Shown: positions 19,450 through 28,462, numbered from the stretch's first letter. The stretch: 64,000 bases of DNA from CAVSUR01 sp963731285 (GCA_963731285.1 CAVSUR010000002.1:1-64000); one strand, 5' to 3'. Numbers and translations: made by a program. The notes: generated by a model not told the origin, from the letters alone.

Positions 19450-19567
19450 GAAAGCGTTCCATACCTTGTTCGTCCTGATCATCTACGGCTCAGCGAGCCT
19501 GACCGTGCTGCTGGTGCTGGCGACGCGCTTGTTGTGGCGCCGGAACAAGTCACTCCAGGAGCCCTAG
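19450..19567 (+). CDS. small single-helix membrane ORF in the alternative frame
   Basis: From a TTG (19450) with GGAGGA eleven bases upstream, 38 codons end at TAG 19565-19567. The product is KAFHTLFVLIIYGSASLTVL followed by LVLATRLLW and a basic tail, a clear membrane helix. Nearly all third positions are G or C in this frame, whereas the frame of the repeat region and GT2 has poor third-position G/C over the same bases. This frame, not the long one, is therefore the coding one here. It is either an independent small protein or the displaced C-terminus of the YRD-repeat protein. Confidence 0.55.
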
Positions 19568-19590
19568 CGCAGGAGTACGCGCTTCCCCGG

Positions 19591-20958
19591 GTGCACTATC
19601 GCTACAGCTTCGTGCCGTGGCTGCTGGCGGTGTCGGTGCTAATCGTCGGCAGGCTGGTCGGCCACGCCTGGACGCTGGAGCGGCGCGCTCCGCAGCTGCA
19701 TACCGTTTACCTGATCGTCGTGCTGCTGTCGGCCGGGTTCGCGGTCTTCCAGCAGCTGGTCTCCTGGCTGGATCGGCCCAAGCGGGTGACGGCCCGGCAA
19801 GAGACCCAGCTGGACGCACTGCGGGTGGTCGTGGCCATTCCGGTCTACAACGAGGACCCGATGTGCCTGGACCGGGCGATCTGGTCGCTGGTGAACGGCA
19901 GCAGGATCCCCGACGTGATCCACGTCGTCGAGGACGGCGCGCAGAAAGTCGACTACTCCGACCTGCGCGATCACTGGACCCGGCTGCGCAGGCCCGGACC
20001 CGAGGTCATCTGGACGGCGAACCCGGTCAACCGGGGCAAGAAGTGGGCTCAGGCCGAGGTGTTCGGCTCGCATCCCGACGCTGACATCTTCATCACCATC
20101 GACAGCGACACGGCGCTCGAGTTCGAGGCGGTCCGCGAGGGCCTGAAGCCGTTCGTCGACAAGACAGTCATGTCGGTCGCGGGCATCGAGGTCATGTACA
20201 ACTCGCACAAGAGCTGGCTGACCTGGTCGGTAACCACCCGCAACATCGTCTACCAGCTGGTGACCTGGGGGGCGGAATCCGCGGTGGGGCAGCTCATGGT
20301 CAACCGGGGCACTTACGCCCTGTACCGGGCCTGGGTAATCCGCGAGATCATCCCGGCCTACCTCGGCGAGACGTTCCTCGGCCGCCCGATCAAGCTCGGG
20401 GACGACGCGGCGCTGGCGCTGTTCGCGCGGGGCCGGGGGCGCACCGTCCAGCAGGTGACGGCGTTCAGCCTGCCGATGTGCGCGGAGACCCTCTCGCACC
20501 ACTTCCGCCAGTTCACCCGTTGGATGCGGGGCAAGGCCATCCGGGATGAATGGCGGCTGAGGTACCTGCCGCCGTGGTCGTACGGCTGGCTGTTCACGGT
20601 CTTCGCGATCTACGCGGTGATCGCGTCCAGCGCGGTCTTCATCGTCATCCTCGCCATGCTGCCGGCGTTGACGGAACTGCTGCGGTACTCGCTGCTGGTA
20701 ACGATCCTGGCCTCGCTGGTCACCGGAACCCGGGTGTTCTGCATCCATCGCAGTGACGAGAGCTTCTGGGACCGGGTCATTTCCTGGCTGCTCTACCCGT
20801 CCGCGACCCTGTGGGTCTTGTTCGTGCTGCGGCCGCTGCGCTTCTACGGGGCGGCCACGGCGTTCCGGCAGGGCTGGGTCACCCGCCAGTCCGGGGTCGA
20901 GGTCGCGATGGACGAGGAAGACGCGGCTGTGCCGGACGTGGGGAACCTGTTGCGGTGA
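19591..20958 (+). CDS. processive family 2 glycosyltransferase (hyaluronan/cellulose synthase-like)
   Basis: About 455 residues from GTG 19591 (GTG 19534 is an alternative; neither has an ideal ribosome-binding site). Two N-terminal membrane helices are followed by the GT-A domain: VVVAIPVYNEDP, FITIDSDTALE (DxD metal site), KLGDDAALALFARG, and QFTRWMRGK, the Q-x-x-R-W motif of processive synthases. At least three C-terminal helices follow. It likely polymerises a sugar chain through the membrane from a nucleotide-sugar. It overlaps the GH26 gene by four bases (GTGA), so polymer synthesis and trimming are coupled. Confidence 0.85.
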   Translation: MHYRYSFVPWLLAVSVLIVGRLVGHAWTLERRAPQLHTVYLIVVLLSAGFAVFQQLVSWLDRPKRVTARQETQLDALRVVVAIPVYNEDPMCLDRAIWSLVNGSRIPDVIHVVEDGAQKVDYSDLRDHWTRLRRPGPEVIWTANPVNRGKKWAQAEVFGSHPDADIFITIDSDTALEFEAVREGLKPFVDKTVMSVAGIEVMYNSHKSWLTWSVTTRNIVYQLVTWGAESAVGQLMVNRGTYALYRAWVIREIIPAYLGETFLGRPIKLGDDAALALFARGRGRTVQQVTAFSLPMCAETLSHHFRQFTRWMRGKAIRDEWRLRYLPPWSYGWLFTVFAIYAVIASSAVFIVILAMLPALTELLRYSLLVTILASLVTGTRVFCIHRSDESFWDRVISWLLYPSATLWVLFVLRPLRFYGAATAFRQGWVTRQSGVEVAMDEEDAAVPDVGNLLR

Positions 20959-21992
20959 GGCGCTACCTGGGCGCGCTGGCGGCCCTGGTGGTGGTCGGTG
21001 GCTTGCTCTACTTCGGCCTGGGCTTCTTCCAGCAGCACTCGGCGGCGTCGGCGCTCGGCACGGGCACCGGGAAGATCGTGACCTGGGGCCCTCCGGCGCT
21101 GGGGCGGCACGGAAAAAAGGTCACGAAATGCGGGCCCCCGGGCACGTCAAGCGGTCACCTGGGCGCGGTGCTCCCGAGACCGCTGATGACGCACCTGCCA
21201 GAATTCACACGGTATGTCAGCCAGAAAAAACTCTCGATAACCAACAGACCCTCGGTCGTGGAGTATTACGAGAACTTCGGCAACCCACTGAACCTCTCGC
21301 AGGCCAGGTATATCTATACCCAGCACGCATTCCCCATTCTCCAGTGGGACCCTTACAATATTCCACCGAATTCCAAAAGCTCATTGCTCGAAAAGATCGT
21401 GCACGGAAGCTACAACTCGTACCTGCAGCGGACAGCGAGGGCCGTCTCGCACTTCAAGTGCCGGATTGCGCTATCCTTCGGCCACGAGATGAACGGCAAC
21501 TGGTATCAGTGGGGCTACACGCATGTCAGCCCGGCCCTGTTCATCGCGGCTTACCGGCATATCCATGATGTTTTCGCCAAGGCCGGGGTGCATAACGTCA
21601 TCTGGGCCTGGACCGTCATCCGCCAGGACATCGGCGAGTCGCCACTGCAGAAGTGGTACCCGGGCAAGCAGTACGTGGACTGGATCGGCGTGGACGGGTA
21701 TTACCGCAGGGCCCGCACCACCTTCAGCGAGTTCAACCTGACCTTCCGGACGCTGCGCCGGTATCAGCCCACTCCAGTCTTCTTCGCCGAGACGGCCGTC
21801 TCGCCCCGGGCCCGGCAGGCGGCGCAGATCCGCAACCTCTTCTATGGCGCCGCGAAGCATCATGTGTTCGCGCTGATCTGGTTCGATATCCCGGCCAAGC
21901 AGCAATGGCAGTTGAACGTCGCGACGAAGGCCGCGCTGGCTGCGCTCCCCCGGGCCGTCCGGAAATACGTGAACGCCAGCTGGCCAACCTGA
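20955..21992 (+). CDS. membrane-anchored glycoside hydrolase family 26-like enzyme
   Basis: 345 residues. The N-terminal signal anchor is RRYLGALAALVVVGGLLYFG, so the catalytic domain is outside. GH26 hallmarks are SFGHEMNGNWYQWG (acid/base Glu), NVIWAWTV, DWIGVDGYY and VFFAETAVS (nucleophile Glu). GH26 enzymes hydrolyse beta-mannan or beta-1,3/1,4-glucans. Coupling to the GT2 gene suggests it trims or releases the nascent polymer, like BcsZ/AlgL-type partners in other systems (inference). The stretch 21110-21430 is clearly less GC-rich than its surroundings. Confidence 0.8.
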   Translation: MRRYLGALAALVVVGGLLYFGLGFFQQHSAASALGTGTGKIVTWGPPALGRHGKKVTKCGPPGTSSGHLGAVLPRPLMTHLPEFTRYVSQKKLSITNRPSVVEYYENFGNPLNLSQARYIYTQHAFPILQWDPYNIPPNSKSSLLEKIVHGSYNSYLQRTARAVSHFKCRIALSFGHEMNGNWYQWGYTHVSPALFIAAYRHIHDVFAKAGVHNVIWAWTVIRQDIGESPLQKWYPGKQYVDWIGVDGYYRRARTTFSEFNLTFRTLRRYQPTPVFFAETAVSPRARQAAQIRNLFYGAAKHHVFALIWFDIPAKQQWQLNVATKAALAALPRAVRKYVNASWPT

Positions 21993-22024
21993 CCCCCCGC
22001 GCGCAACCGCGCAGCAGCGCCCCC

Positions 22025-22753
22025 TCAGCCCGGCCGGCGGGCGAGAAAGACCAGCTCCCGGCCGGGCCGGTCCGGGGCGTCCCGCACCTCGTCCAGCACG
22101 AGGCCGGGCGGCCGCAGCGAGGCCTCGATGTCCGCTCGGTCGCGGAAGCGCAGCGTCGAGTCCGAGGTGAGAACCGCCCCGTCGGCCGCGAAGACGACGG
22201 TCTGACGGAACGAGACGAGGTCGCCGCGGACCTCGGTCAGCTCGGACCACTGCTCGACCCGGCCCACCCCGGGAACGTCGGCCCGGGTCAGCGACTTGGC
22301 GCGGGTCCAGTCCCGCCATGCCCGCCGGGCCGGGTCCCTGGTCTCGAACACCAGCCGGCCGCCCGGGCGCAGCGCCGCATGCGCGCCGCGCAGCGTTGCC
22401 GCCCACTCCGCGTCGGTCAGGAAGACCTGCGCGACGTTGGCCGTCATCGTCACCAGGTCCACCCGCAGCGGCGGCAGGCTGGCCGCGTCGCCTTCCAGCC
22501 ATCGCACCCGGTCCGCGCCGGGCTTGGCCCGGGCGACGTCCAGCGAGGCTGCCGCCGGGTCCGCGCCGGTTACCTCCAGGCCGCGGCCGGCCAGCAGGCA
22601 GGCGAACGTCCCGGTGCCGCAGCCGATGTCGAGCACGCTGCGCGCGCCGAACTCGGCGGCGATCGCCGCGTAGGCATCCAGGTCGCTGCGATCGCCATCC
22701 AGCGGATCGTAGACCTCGGCGAGCCGCCGTTCCGCGAAGATCGGATCGGGCAC
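22025..22753 (-). CDS. class I SAM-dependent methyltransferase
   Basis: 242 residues from GTG 22753 (VPDPIFAERRLAEVYDPLD is a conserved start for this family); longer upstream starts give only Arg/Ala-rich residues. Motif I is SVLDIGCGTGTFACLLA, followed by VTGADPAAASLDVARA, DLVTMTANVAQVFL and LRPGGRLVFETRDP. The C-terminal beta sheet region resembles actinobacterial methyltransferases of unknown substrate. It stands alone between the GH26 and ychF genes. Confidence 0.8.
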   Translation of the reverse strand: MPDPIFAERRLAEVYDPLDGDRSDLDAYAAIAAEFGARSVLDIGCGTGTFACLLAGRGLEVTGADPAAASLDVARAKPGADRVRWLEGDAASLPPLRVDLVTMTANVAQVFLTDAEWAATLRGAHAALRPGGRLVFETRDPARRAWRDWTRAKSLTRADVPGVGRVEQWSELTEVRGDLVSFRQTVVFAADGAVLTSDSTLRFRDRADIEASLRPPGLVLDEVRDAPDRPGRELVFLARRPG

Positions 22754-22978
22754 GAACAGCAGCCTAAGCAAGCCGCGCCGGGCGCCGCGATCGAAATACC
22801 GGCTGGCCGCAGCCCAGCCCGGGCATGTCACCCCGCCGCAGGGCGCCGCCCGGGCACGCCGCGCGGCCGGCCGTGAGCGGACCGCCGCCGGCCACAGGCG
22901 CACATCGACCGGGACGGCAACCCGATCCGGTTCGGGGCGCCCGCGGGGAGTTAGCCGGCTGACGCCCAGCCGCCGCCG

Positions 22979-24070
22979 CTACACGCTGAACCGGAACTCG
23001 ACGACGTCGCCGTCCTGCATGACATAGTCCTTGCCCTCGATCCTGGCCTGGCCCGCGGCCCGGGCCGCGGCGATGGACCCGGCGGCCATCAGGTCGTCGA
23101 ACGAGACGATCTCGGCCTTGATGAAGCCGCGCTGGAAGTCGGTATGGATGACGCCCGCGGCCTGCGGCGCGGTGGCGCCGGCCGGGATCGTCCAGGCCCT
23201 GGCCTCCTTGGGCCCGGCGGTGAGGAACGTCGAAAGGCCCAGCGCGGCAGAGCCAGCCCGGGCCAGCTGGGCCAGCCCCGGCTCGCCCATGCCCAGCTCG
23301 GCCAGCAGTTCCGCGGCCTCCTCCTCGGCCAGCTCGGCGAGCTCGGCCTCGGTCTTGGCGTCCATGAAGGTGGCTTCAGCGGGCGCGATCAGCGCGGCGA
23401 GCCGGTCCCGCTGTTCCTTGTCGGCCAGCCCGGCGTCGTCGACGTTGAACACGTACAGGAATGGCTTGGCCGTCAGTAGCTGCAGGTCCCGCAGGGCGGC
23501 CAGATCGATGCCGGCCCCGGCCGCGCCGGCGAACAGGGTGGTGCCGCCGTCCAGCAGCCGCTGCGCCGCCGCGGCCGCGCCGGCGGCAGCGGCCCGCTCG
23601 CGGTCCTTGCCGAACTTCGCCTCCTTGGCCAGCCGCGGTACCGCCTTCTCCAGCGTCTGCAGGTCGGCCAGGATCAGCTCGGTCGCGATCGTCTCGATGT
23701 CGCGCTCAGGCGATACGTCGCCGTCCACGTGGCCGACGTCGGGGTCGGCGAAGACCCGGACGACCTGGCAGATCGCGTCAGTCTCGCGGATATGGGACAG
23801 GAACTGGTTGCCCAGGCCCTGGCCCTGCGAGGCGCCGTGGACCAGGCCGGCGATGTCGACGAACCGGACGGTGGCGGGCACGATCCGGGCCGAGTGGTAC
23901 AGCCCCGCCAGGGCCTGCAGCCGGGAGTCGGGGATGCCGACAATGCCGACGTTGGGCTCGATGGTGGCGAACGGGTAGTTGGACGCCAGCACGCTGGCGC
24001 GGGTCAGCGCGTTGAACAAGGTGGACTTGCCGACATTGGGCAGGCCGACGATGCCGATGGACAGGCTCAC
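22979..24070 (-). CDS. ychF: YchF/OLA1-type redox-regulated ATPase
   Basis: 363 residues from GTG 24070, the standard N-terminus VSLSIGIVGLPNVGKSTLFN. G1 is GLPNVGKST, G3 is DIAGLVHGASQGQGLGNQFL, and FLYVFNVDD is the G4-like NxxE-type ATP-specificity region. The helical/coiled-coil insert (residues about 200-280) and C-terminal TGS-like domain (AAGVIHTDFQRGFIKAEIV to EFRFSV) are complete. It binds ribosomes and hydrolyses ATP. Housekeeping gene. Confidence 0.95.
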   Translation of the reverse strand: MSLSIGIVGLPNVGKSTLFNALTRASVLASNYPFATIEPNVGIVGIPDSRLQALAGLYHSARIVPATVRFVDIAGLVHGASQGQGLGNQFLSHIRETDAICQVVRVFADPDVGHVDGDVSPERDIETIATELILADLQTLEKAVPRLAKEAKFGKDRERAAAAGAAAAAQRLLDGGTTLFAGAAGAGIDLAALRDLQLLTAKPFLYVFNVDDAGLADKEQRDRLAALIAPAEATFMDAKTEAELAELAEEEAAELLAELGMGEPGLAQLARAGSAALGLSTFLTAGPKEARAWTIPAGATAPQAAGVIHTDFQRGFIKAEIVSFDDLMAAGSIAAARAAGQARIEGKDYVMQDGDVVEFRFSV

Positions 24071-24200
24071 CCGGGCGAGTCTAGGCCGGCTCGCGGCCCG
24101 GTCATGCCGGCGCCCGGCCCCGGCGGATGGGCCGGCGGCACGGGGCGCCCTGGGCGTGTCAGCGGGAAAGTGTCGGTGCCGGCTGCGAGCATGGCAGGAT

Positions 24201-25583
24201 ATGGACGCCATATCACTGCTCACCGGGTTGCTGGCCGGGGCCGTCCTGGGCGGCGCGATCGGCTATCTGTACGCGCGCGGGCGGCTGGCCGGGCTGGCCG
24301 CCGACCTGGCCGGGCAGGCGCGCGCCGCCGACGAGCGGGGCCGGGCGGCCGCGGACCGGGCCGAGCTGATCGAGCGGACCGCGCTGGAGAAGGCCAGCCT
24401 GCTGGACGCGCAGCTGGCCGAGCGCTTCCAGGTCATGTCCGCACAGGCGCTGGACCAGAGCGCCCGGCGCTTCCTGGAGCTGGCCGAGGGGCGGCTGGCC
24501 GCGGCGAACGTAAAGGCGGCCGGCGACCTGGACACCCGGCGGGCCGAGGTCGAGAATCTGGTCCAGCCGCTGAAGGACACCCTCGCGCGGGTGGAGAACC
24601 AGCTGCGGGAAACCGACGCGGCCCGGATGCGCTCGCACGCGGCCCTGGCCGAGCAGGTCATGATCGCGCGGCAGAGCTCAGAGGAGCTGCGGATGCAGAC
24701 CCGCGCCCTGGTGACGGCACTGCGCCGGCCCGAAGCCCGGGGACGGTGGGGCGAGATGCAGCTGCGCCGGGTAGTGGAGCTGGCGGGCATGGCGGCCCGG
24801 TGCGACTTCGACGAGCAGGTGAGCGTGACCACCGGCGACGGGCAGCTGCGGCCGGACATGGTGGTGCGGCTGGCGGGCGGCAAGAACATCATCGTGGACT
24901 CGAAGGTCACCCTGGCGGCCTACCTGGAGGCCGCGGAGACCACGGACGATGCGGTGCGCGAGGCGCGGCTGGACGCACATGCCCGGCACCTGCGCGAGCA
25001 CGTGGAGCGGCTGGCGGCCAAGAGCTACTGGACCGCGCTGAGCCCGGCGCCGGAGTTCGCCGTCTTGTTCATTCCCGGCGAGGCGTTCCTGGCCCCGGCG
25101 CTGGAGCGCGACCCGCTGCTGCTGGAGGACGCGATGGCCCGCAAGGTGCACATCGCGACGCCGACCACGCTGGTCACGATGCTGCGGACGGCCCAGTACG
25201 CCTGGCAGCAGGCGGCTCTGTCGGATAACGCCCGCGCCGTCTTCGACCTGGGCCGGGAGCTGCACGAGCGGATTGCCGGGCTGGGCAAGCACGTGGACGG
25301 GCTCGGGAAGGCGCTGACCGGAGCCGTGACTGCCTACAACAAGACGGTCGGCTCGCTGGAGGGCCGGGTCCTGGTCAGTGCCCGGAGACTGAACGAGATC
25401 GGGATGGTCGACGCCGAGCTGGAGCAGCCCAGGCTGGTCGAGGACGCGGTCCGGTCGCTGTCGGCGGAAGAGTTCGGCGCCGACGCCGCGCTGGCGGCCG
25501 GCCAGGAGCCGGATGGCAGCCGGGTGAGCCAGATCCCGCAGCAGCTGCCCGGCGGGCAGCGTGTCATCGAGGCGGCCAGCTGA
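24201..25583 (+). CDS. rmuC: DNA recombination protein RmuC family
   Basis: 460 residues from ATG 24201. One N-terminal membrane helix (LLTGLLAGAVLGGAIGYLYA), then a long coiled coil (residues about 25-190) and the RmuC nuclease-like core (RGRWGEMQLRRVVELAGM, GKNIIVDSKVTLAAYLEA, AVLFIPGEAFLAPAL, PTTLVTMLRTAQYAWQQ). RmuC limits inversions at short repeats. The downstream gene begins after an unusual tandem repeat. Confidence 0.92.
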   Translation: MDAISLLTGLLAGAVLGGAIGYLYARGRLAGLAADLAGQARAADERGRAAADRAELIERTALEKASLLDAQLAERFQVMSAQALDQSARRFLELAEGRLAAANVKAAGDLDTRRAEVENLVQPLKDTLARVENQLRETDAARMRSHAALAEQVMIARQSSEELRMQTRALVTALRRPEARGRWGEMQLRRVVELAGMAARCDFDEQVSVTTGDGQLRPDMVVRLAGGKNIIVDSKVTLAAYLEAAETTDDAVREARLDAHARHLREHVERLAAKSYWTALSPAPEFAVLFIPGEAFLAPALERDPLLLEDAMARKVHIATPTTLVTMLRTAQYAWQQAALSDNARAVFDLGRELHERIAGLGKHVDGLGKALTGAVTAYNKTVGSLEGRVLVSARRLNEIGMVDAELEQPRLVEDAVRSLSAEEFGADAALAAGQEPDGSRVSQIPQQLPGGQRVIEAAS

Positions 25584-25610
25584 ACCGCGGTCTCAGCAAG
25601 GTCAGCTCGG

Positions 25611-25666
25611 GCATGGACTGGCAAGCATGGACTGGCAAGCATGGACTGGCAAGCATGGACTGGCAA
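25611..25666 (+). repeat. four perfect 14-bp tandem repeats abutting a ribosome-binding site
   Basis: The unit GCATGGACTGGCAA occurs four times without mismatch at 25611-25624, 25625-25638, 25639-25652 and 25653-25666, and is followed at once by GGAGGA and the GTG start at 25679. Because 14 is not a multiple of three, the ATG in each copy falls in successive frames. It would form the leader of the downstream mRNA. Confidence 0.97.
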
Positions 25667-25678
25667 GGAGGAAGATCA

Positions 25679-26236
25679 GTGTCGCAGCCAACAGGCCCGG
25701 CGGAGGCTGGCGCAGGCCGGCTGGACCGGATCCGTTCCCTGGCGGACAGCTGGCTGGCGGACGAGTGGCTGCACCGGGCCGCCGGGGCGGGCCGGCCGCA
25801 GCTGCGCACCCGGACCGTGATCGGGGCCATGTTCGCGGTGTTCCTGGTGAGCAGCCTGGCGTCGGGCTGGCTGCACGCCGGGGTACTGGCCGGCCTGGGC
25901 TTCCTGGCCGGTGCGGTCGCCGCAGCCTGGTACGGCAGCCGCCCGGCGCTGCTGAAGATCGTGGTGAGCCCGCCGGCGCTGTTCGGCCTGGCTGTGCTGG
26001 TCGTGCAGCTGGTGACCGCGCAGGGCAGCACGACCACGGCAGCGGCGGAATCGGTGCTCGCCGGGACGTTCCTGACGTTGTCCGCGACCGCGCCGTGGCT
26101 GTTCCTCGGCATGATCGCCGCGGTGGGCGTGGCCATGTACCGCGGCCTGCGCGAGTGCGTCCGGGAGCTGCGCGGCGAACTGCGCCGCCCCGTCGCCCCG
26201 CCACGCGCCGCCATGCCCGGCCGGTACCCCCGGTGA
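25679..26236 (+). CDS. integral membrane protein, unknown function
   Basis: 185 residues from GTG 25679, with AAGGAGGA (25665-25672) six bases upstream. After a 45-residue soluble stretch (LADSWLADEWLHRAAG) come four hydrophobic segments (TVIGAMFAVFLVSSLASGWL, GVLAGLGFLAGAVAAAWYG, PPALFGLAVLVVQLVTA, LFLGMIAAVGVAMYRGL) and a basic tail. The pattern resembles DUF6542-type proteins that sit beside ispH/xse in actinobacteria, though this assignment is tentative. Upstream are the 14-bp repeats. Confidence 0.75.
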   Translation: MSQPTGPAEAGAGRLDRIRSLADSWLADEWLHRAAGAGRPQLRTRTVIGAMFAVFLVSSLASGWLHAGVLAGLGFLAGAVAAAWYGSRPALLKIVVSPPALFGLAVLVVQLVTAQGSTTTAAAESVLAGTFLTLSATAPWLFLGMIAAVGVAMYRGLRECVRELRGELRRPVAPPRAAMPGRYPR

Positions 26237-26308
26237 GGCCGGCGGCTGGCGGGCCGCGCCGCTAGAGGCCGCCCCGGGTACAGAAGGCCTGGCGGTAAGG
26301 GCCGCCGG

Positions 26309-27271
26309 TCAGCCGGAGCGGCGCTGACCGGGCTGGCGCAGCTCGTGCGGCAGCGCGAACACCATCCGCTCCTCGACTGCCTCGACTTCCTCCACAGTGC
26401 CGCAGCCGAGCTCGGCGAGCCGGTCGAGCAGGCCGGCCACGAGATGATCAGGCACCGACGCGCCGCTGGTCACCCCGACGGTCCCGGCGCCCTGCACCCA
26501 GTCCTCTTTGAGCTGCGAGGCGTCGTCGATGAGGTAGGCAGCCCGCGCGCCGACGTCCAGCGCCACCTCAACCAGGCGCACCGAGTTGGAGGAGTTAGCC
26601 GAGCCGACCACGATCACGACGTCGGACTGAGCCGCGATCTGCTTCACCGCCGACTGCCGGTTCTGCGTCGCGTAGCAGATGTCGTCGCTCGGCGGGTCGA
26701 GCAGTGCCGGGAAGCGCGTGCGCAGTGCGGCCACGGTCTGCTGGGTCTCGTCGACCGACAGCGTGGTCTGGGACAGCCAGGCCACCTTGGCCGGGTCCCG
26801 GACGCGCACGTCGGCCCCGCCCTCGGGACCGTCCACGAGGTGAATGCGGCCCGGCGCCTCGCCGGAGGTGCCGATGACCTCCTCGTGTCCCTCGTGGCCG
26901 ATGAGCAGGACGTCGTAGTCCTGCGCGGCGAACCGCCGTGCCTCCTTGTGCACCTTGGTGACCAGCGGGCAGGTGGCGTCAATGGTCCGCAGGCTGCGGT
27001 TCCTGGCCTCCTCGCGGACCTCTGGCGCGATGCCGTGCGCCGAGAAGACCACCACCGAGCCTTCCGGGATTTCCGCCGTCTCCTCGACGAAAATCGCGCC
27101 GCGCTGCTCCAGCGCGGCGACGACATGCGTGTTGTGCACGATCTGCTTGCGGACGTAGACCGGGGCGCCGAACCGCTCGAGGGCCTGCTCGACCGCCTGG
27201 ACGGCACGATCCACCCCAGCGCAGTAGCCACGGGGCTTCGCGAGCAGGACACGACCGGTAGGCGCGGACAT
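26309..27271 (-). CDS. ispH: 4-hydroxy-3-methylbut-2-enyl diphosphate reductase
   Basis: 320 residues from ATG 27271. The [4Fe-4S] cysteines are in RGYCAGVDRA, DATCPLVTKV and DICYATQNRQ. Substrate-binding motifs VHNTHVV, GHEGHEE and GSANSSNS are all present. It catalyses the last step of the MEP isoprenoid pathway. Complete and ordinary. Confidence 0.97.
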   Translation of the reverse strand: MSAPTGRVLLAKPRGYCAGVDRAVQAVEQALERFGAPVYVRKQIVHNTHVVAALEQRGAIFVEETAEIPEGSVVVFSAHGIAPEVREEARNRSLRTIDATCPLVTKVHKEARRFAAQDYDVLLIGHEGHEEVIGTSGEAPGRIHLVDGPEGGADVRVRDPAKVAWLSQTTLSVDETQQTVAALRTRFPALLDPPSDDICYATQNRQSAVKQIAAQSDVVIVVGSANSSNSVRLVEVALDVGARAAYLIDDASQLKEDWVQGAGTVGVTSGASVPDHLVAGLLDRLAELGCGTVEEVEAVEERMVFALPHELRQPGQRRSG

Positions 27272-27475
27272 GGATCCCATGGTAGGCGACGGCCCGCAAC
27301 GTCAGGCCAGCCGCCGGGGGGCGTCCCGTCCGCCGCGGCCCATAGGCTAGGAGAGGCTGGCGCGGCGCCGGCCGCCGCCGGGACACCGATTTCGCCCGGA
27401 CGGCCGGATGACATGCGGCGCGCAGTCAGGTTTTGCCGCGCGGGCGGCCGGGCACGCGATTGCCGAGGAGGGCCG

Positions 27476-28462
27476 ATGAGCATCCGCGACCCGCAGGCCA
27501 GCGGGGATATCAGGCAGGGACCGGCGGGCATGCTGCGAGCGCTCTTCGCCCGCGTCGGCAAGCTGCTGATGGCGGCCGAGCGGGCCGGCCTGCCGGAGCC
27601 GCGGCCGGAAATGCCGGATTTCCGGCCCGGGCCTTCCGGCTCGGCCGCGCCCGGGACCCTGGCCACCACGGACACCCCCGCCGCGGAAACCCGCACCGGA
27701 GCCGCAGGCGGCATTCCGCACCGAGCCGCCGGGGAAGGCCGCTCGCGGTCCGAAGCCGGCGGCTGGGCTCAGCGCGAGACCGCCCCGGCCCGCCCCGGAT
27801 CGCAGTCCGTGCCGCCCGTTCCGGTGGTACCCGAGGCGGCCCGCGGGCAGTTCCGGCCGCTGGGCCAGACAGGCAACGTGCGGCTGATCCCGGCCGCTGG
27901 CCCGCATCGGACGGCCGATTCGCCGGCCGCCGCCGGCCCTGGCTCGGTCGCCGGCGGCTCGGCTGCCGGGCCCGCTGAGATGGCCGGGACGGCGGGGGCA
28001 GCTGAGATGGCGGAGATGGCGGAAAGGCCGGGATCCGCTGGCCCCGCCCTGACCGCCGCCGCGCCCGCGGATGCCGAGCTAGCCGACGCCGGCCTGGTCG
28101 GCGCCGGATCCACCGCCGACCAGGCGATCACCGATGGTTTCGCGGACGGCGGCTGGGCCGAGGCGGCCGCAATCGGCGAGATGATTGCGGCCGGCCGGGC
28201 CGAAGCAGGCCTGGCGGCCGTCGGCGAGGGCCCCGTCACCGGGCCGGCCGGCGCGAGCACAACCGCCGGGCCGGATTCGGCTAGCCTGCCGGTGGCGAGC
28301 TACGACAGCTTGTCCCTGCCGTCGCTGCGGGCCCGGCTGCGCAATCTCGACGTCGCGCAGCTGCGCGCACTGATGGAATACGAGCGGGCGAACGCAGGAC
28401 GGGAGGCCGTGCTCACCATGTTCGGCAACCGGATCGCCAAGATCAGCGGCGGCCAGCCCTGA
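27476..28462 (+). CDS. lipid droplet-associated-type protein
   Basis: 328 residues from ATG 27476 (GAGGAGGG upstream). The middle is a long disordered Ala/Gly/Pro-rich region. Only the ends look structured: an N-terminal amphipathic stretch (MLRALFARVGKLLMAAERAG) and a C-terminal helix pair (SLPSLRARLRNLDVAQLRAL, MEYERANAGREAVLTMFGNR). That C-terminal pattern and the place between ispH and xseA match actinobacterial proteins annotated as lipid-droplet associated; function is otherwise unknown. Confidence 0.65.
   Translation: MSIRDPQASGDIRQGPAGMLRALFARVGKLLMAAERAGLPEPRPEMPDFRPGPSGSAAPGTLATTDTPAAETRTGAAGGIPHRAAGEGRSRSEAGGWAQRETAPARPGSQSVPPVPVVPEAARGQFRPLGQTGNVRLIPAAGPHRTADSPAAAGPGSVAGGSAAGPAEMAGTAGAAEMAEMAERPGSAGPALTAAAPADAELADAGLVGAGSTADQAITDGFADGGWAEAAAIGEMIAAGRAEAGLAAVGEGPVTGPAGASTTAGPDSASLPVASYDSLSLPSLRARLRNLDVAQLRALMEYERANAGREAVLTMFGNRIAKISGGQP

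Noticed and set aside
18277..20958. A single 893-codon GT2 gene
   Set aside because: Its first 170 codons are antisense-free shadow of the PAP2 gene in another frame, and coding bias leaves this frame at 19450-19567; only the YRD part and the GT2 part are supported.
25611..25666. CRISPR array
   Set aside because: Units are 14 bp with no spacers.
26345..27475. Upstream extension of the lipid-droplet-type protein
   Set aside because: The extension is antisense to ispH; the ATG at 27476 has a proper ribosome-binding site.
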